Shown piece after piece: positions 63,125 to 64,000 of a stretch of 64,000 nt of DNA (position 1 is the first letter of the stretch; every line of letters starts with the position of its first letter). The stretch comes from Pelomonas sp. V22 (lineage in GTDB: Bacteria > Pseudomonadota > Gammaproteobacteria > Burkholderiales > Burkholderiaceae_C). The position numbers and the translations under genes are program-made. The stretch lies in contig NZ_JAGIXS010000001.1 in NCBI RefSeq assembly GCF_030014915.1, positions 1,550,001 to 1,614,000 of the forward strand. Direction: 5' to 3'. The notes below the pieces were generated by a model. The model did no database searches, had not been told where the DNA came from, and saw only the letters and a list, made by a program, of their open reading frames with translations.

Positions 63125-64000
63125 TCAGGCCTTCTTGCGACGCTTGGCCAGCCCCAGGGCGGCCAGGCCCGCAAACACCAAGCCGGCGCTGGCCGGCTCC
63201 GGCACCGGCGCCACATAGGCACCCAGGTCGGCCGCGCTGACGCTGTAGGCCTGCAGCACGCCCGGCAGCAGCTGCAGATCGGAGGTCCAGTTGGTGGCCG
63301 TGCCGTCCTTGGTCTTGAAGCAGCCGGTCTTGCTGTCCAGCGGGCACTGGATCGAGCTGGCATAGGGGTCGGACTTCGTGAAGTCGAACCACACATCGAA
63401 CTGCGTGCCCGAGCCGTTCTGGGTCACGCTGTAGTCGTTGTCGGTGCCGGTCAGCAGCAGGTAGCTGCCGTTGTTCAGGCGCGGGCCTATGGCCAGGCCT
63501 TCGAACTTCTCGGGCGCCTTGCCGCCCAGCGCGGCCAGCGTGTTGGCATCCAGGTCAAGCACCGGGCCGCTCTTCTTCACCTTGGTGTAGACCGAGCCGG
63601 CCACCAGGGGGATGTTGCTGACGTCGGTCGCGCCGGTCAGGTCGATGCGGTAGACCTCCTTGTCGGCCGTGGCGAACTCGGCACCCACGCCAACACCCCG
63701 GTTGTTGCGCTCCAGCACGTAGAACTCGTGGTCATTGATGGCCACCAGGGCCGAGATGCCCTGGCCCTGGCCGCTGCGCTTCATTTCGTAGGCGTACTGC
63801 GCCACGGCCTGGCCGGTGGCCACGTCGAACTTGACGATGCGATTCATCGTGCCATTGCCGCCGCCTTCGTCCAGCATGGCGCTTTGCAGCATCGCAAAGG
63901 CGTACTTGCCGTCCGGGCTGATGGCCAGGCCCTCGAAGCCCCGGTTGGTGCGCTTGCCGGCGGTGTTGCCGGTGTCGTCGGCAAAGTTCTTGTCGCCGGT
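63125..64000 (-). CDS. PEP-CTERM protein with esterase-like phytase domain (5' end outside window)
   Basis: The C-terminal 292 residues of an exported protein; the frame continues to the window edge at 64000. Segments GFEGLAISPDGKYAFAMLQSAM, ALVAINDHEFYVLERNNRG and EKFEGLAIGPRLNNGSYLLLTGTDND match the 'esterase-like activity of phytase' beta-propeller family. It ends with the sorting signal VPEPASAGLVFAGLAALGLAKRRKKA: a PEP motif, a hydrophobic helix and a basic tail. Exosortase and EpsH-type genes should be elsewhere in this genome. The enzyme activity is unproven. Confidence 0.9.
   Translation of the reverse strand, partial: TGDKNFADDTGNTAGKRTNRGFEGLAISPDGKYAFAMLQSAMLDEGGGNGTMNRIVKFDVATGQAVAQYAYEMKRSGQGQGISALVAINDHEFYVLERNNRGVGVGAEFATADKEVYRIDLTGATDVSNIPLVAGSVYTKVKKSGPVLDLDANTLAALGGKAPEKFEGLAIGPRLNNGSYLLLTGTDNDYSVTQNGSGTQFDVWFDFTKSDPYASSIQCPLDSKTGCFKTKDGTATNWTSDLQLLPGVLQAYSVSAADLGAYVAPVPEPASAGLVFAGLAALGLAKRRKKA

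Overview
The window is GC-rich (roughly two-thirds G+C or more), densely coded chromosomal DNA from a betaproteobacterium. It most likely comes from the Burkholderiales, near the Roseateles/Mitsuaria/Rubrivivax group. This is inferred from a fused indolepyruvate ferredoxin oxidoreductase, a caa3-type CoxB, a TrpS with a C-terminal extension, a PEP-CTERM protein, and an FMN-riboswitch-controlled type II lumazine synthase. I see no rRNA, tRNA, CRISPR array, transposase or phage gene, so it reads as core and lightly accessory chromosome. Both ends cut genes: coxB on the left and a PEP-CTERM protein on the right.

Layout. 1-2.3 kb: coxB, a small membrane protein and an Lrp-type regulator. 2.4-5.9 kb: the fused indolepyruvate oxidoreductase, divergent from the Lrp gene. 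6-8.8 kb: a DUF1800/DUF1501 exported pair. 8.8-10.9 kb: GST and DoxX genes divergent from a LysR regulator, with a clear T-N11-A box between. 11-17.7 kb (minus strand): alanine dehydrogenase, a GNAT gene broken by one amber codon, an M28 peptidase, an acyl-CoA synthetase and TrpS. 17.9-20.1 kb: a membrane PAS-GGDEF-EAL protein with a degenerate GGDEF. 20.2-20.9 kb: FMN riboswitch and ribH. 20.9-25.2 kb: psd, DUF1801, a cysteine desulfurase/degenerate metallo-beta-lactamase/rhodanese fusion, and trhO. 25.2-28 kb: a translationally coupled PotD-like binding protein and membrane diguanylate cyclase. 28-33.5 kb: a DUF1566 protein, a divergent MurA, a periplasmic binding protein, an RluA enzyme, an HDOD protein and a TSUP transporter with a leader-like region. 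34-36.5 kb: a TonB-dependent receptor. 37-39.6 kb: an ECF sigma/anti-sigma/exported-protein unit. 39.6-41.1 kb: DTW, PPC and VOC genes. 41.1-44.2 kb: a MipA outer-membrane protein divergent from a two-component system. 44.3-57 kb: a leucine-catabolism cluster with the complete bioAFDB set inside it. 57.2-64 kb: a TetR regulator, a UbiB-type kinase, a molybdenum hydroxylase pair, a PH-domain protein, a small proline-rich ORF and the PEP-CTERM protein.

How the genes work together. The most coherent unit is 44.3-57.9 kb. Methylcrotonyl-CoA carboxylase (liuB, liuD), methylglutaconyl-CoA hydratase (liuC) and HMG-CoA lyase (liuE) degrade leucine, and the carboxylase needs biotin. The genes that make biotin from KAPA precursors sit in the same co-directional run, under a likely common promoter divergent from a TetR gene. 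The most unusual signalling unit is the PotD-like protein coupled by ATGA overlap to a diguanylate cyclase, which recalls Vibrio NspS-MbaA. Several candidate regulatory sites can be read directly: an FNR-like box, a LysR box, OmpR-type direct repeats, TetR-type palindromes, an FMN riboswitch, and a terminator just ahead of the TSUP gene.
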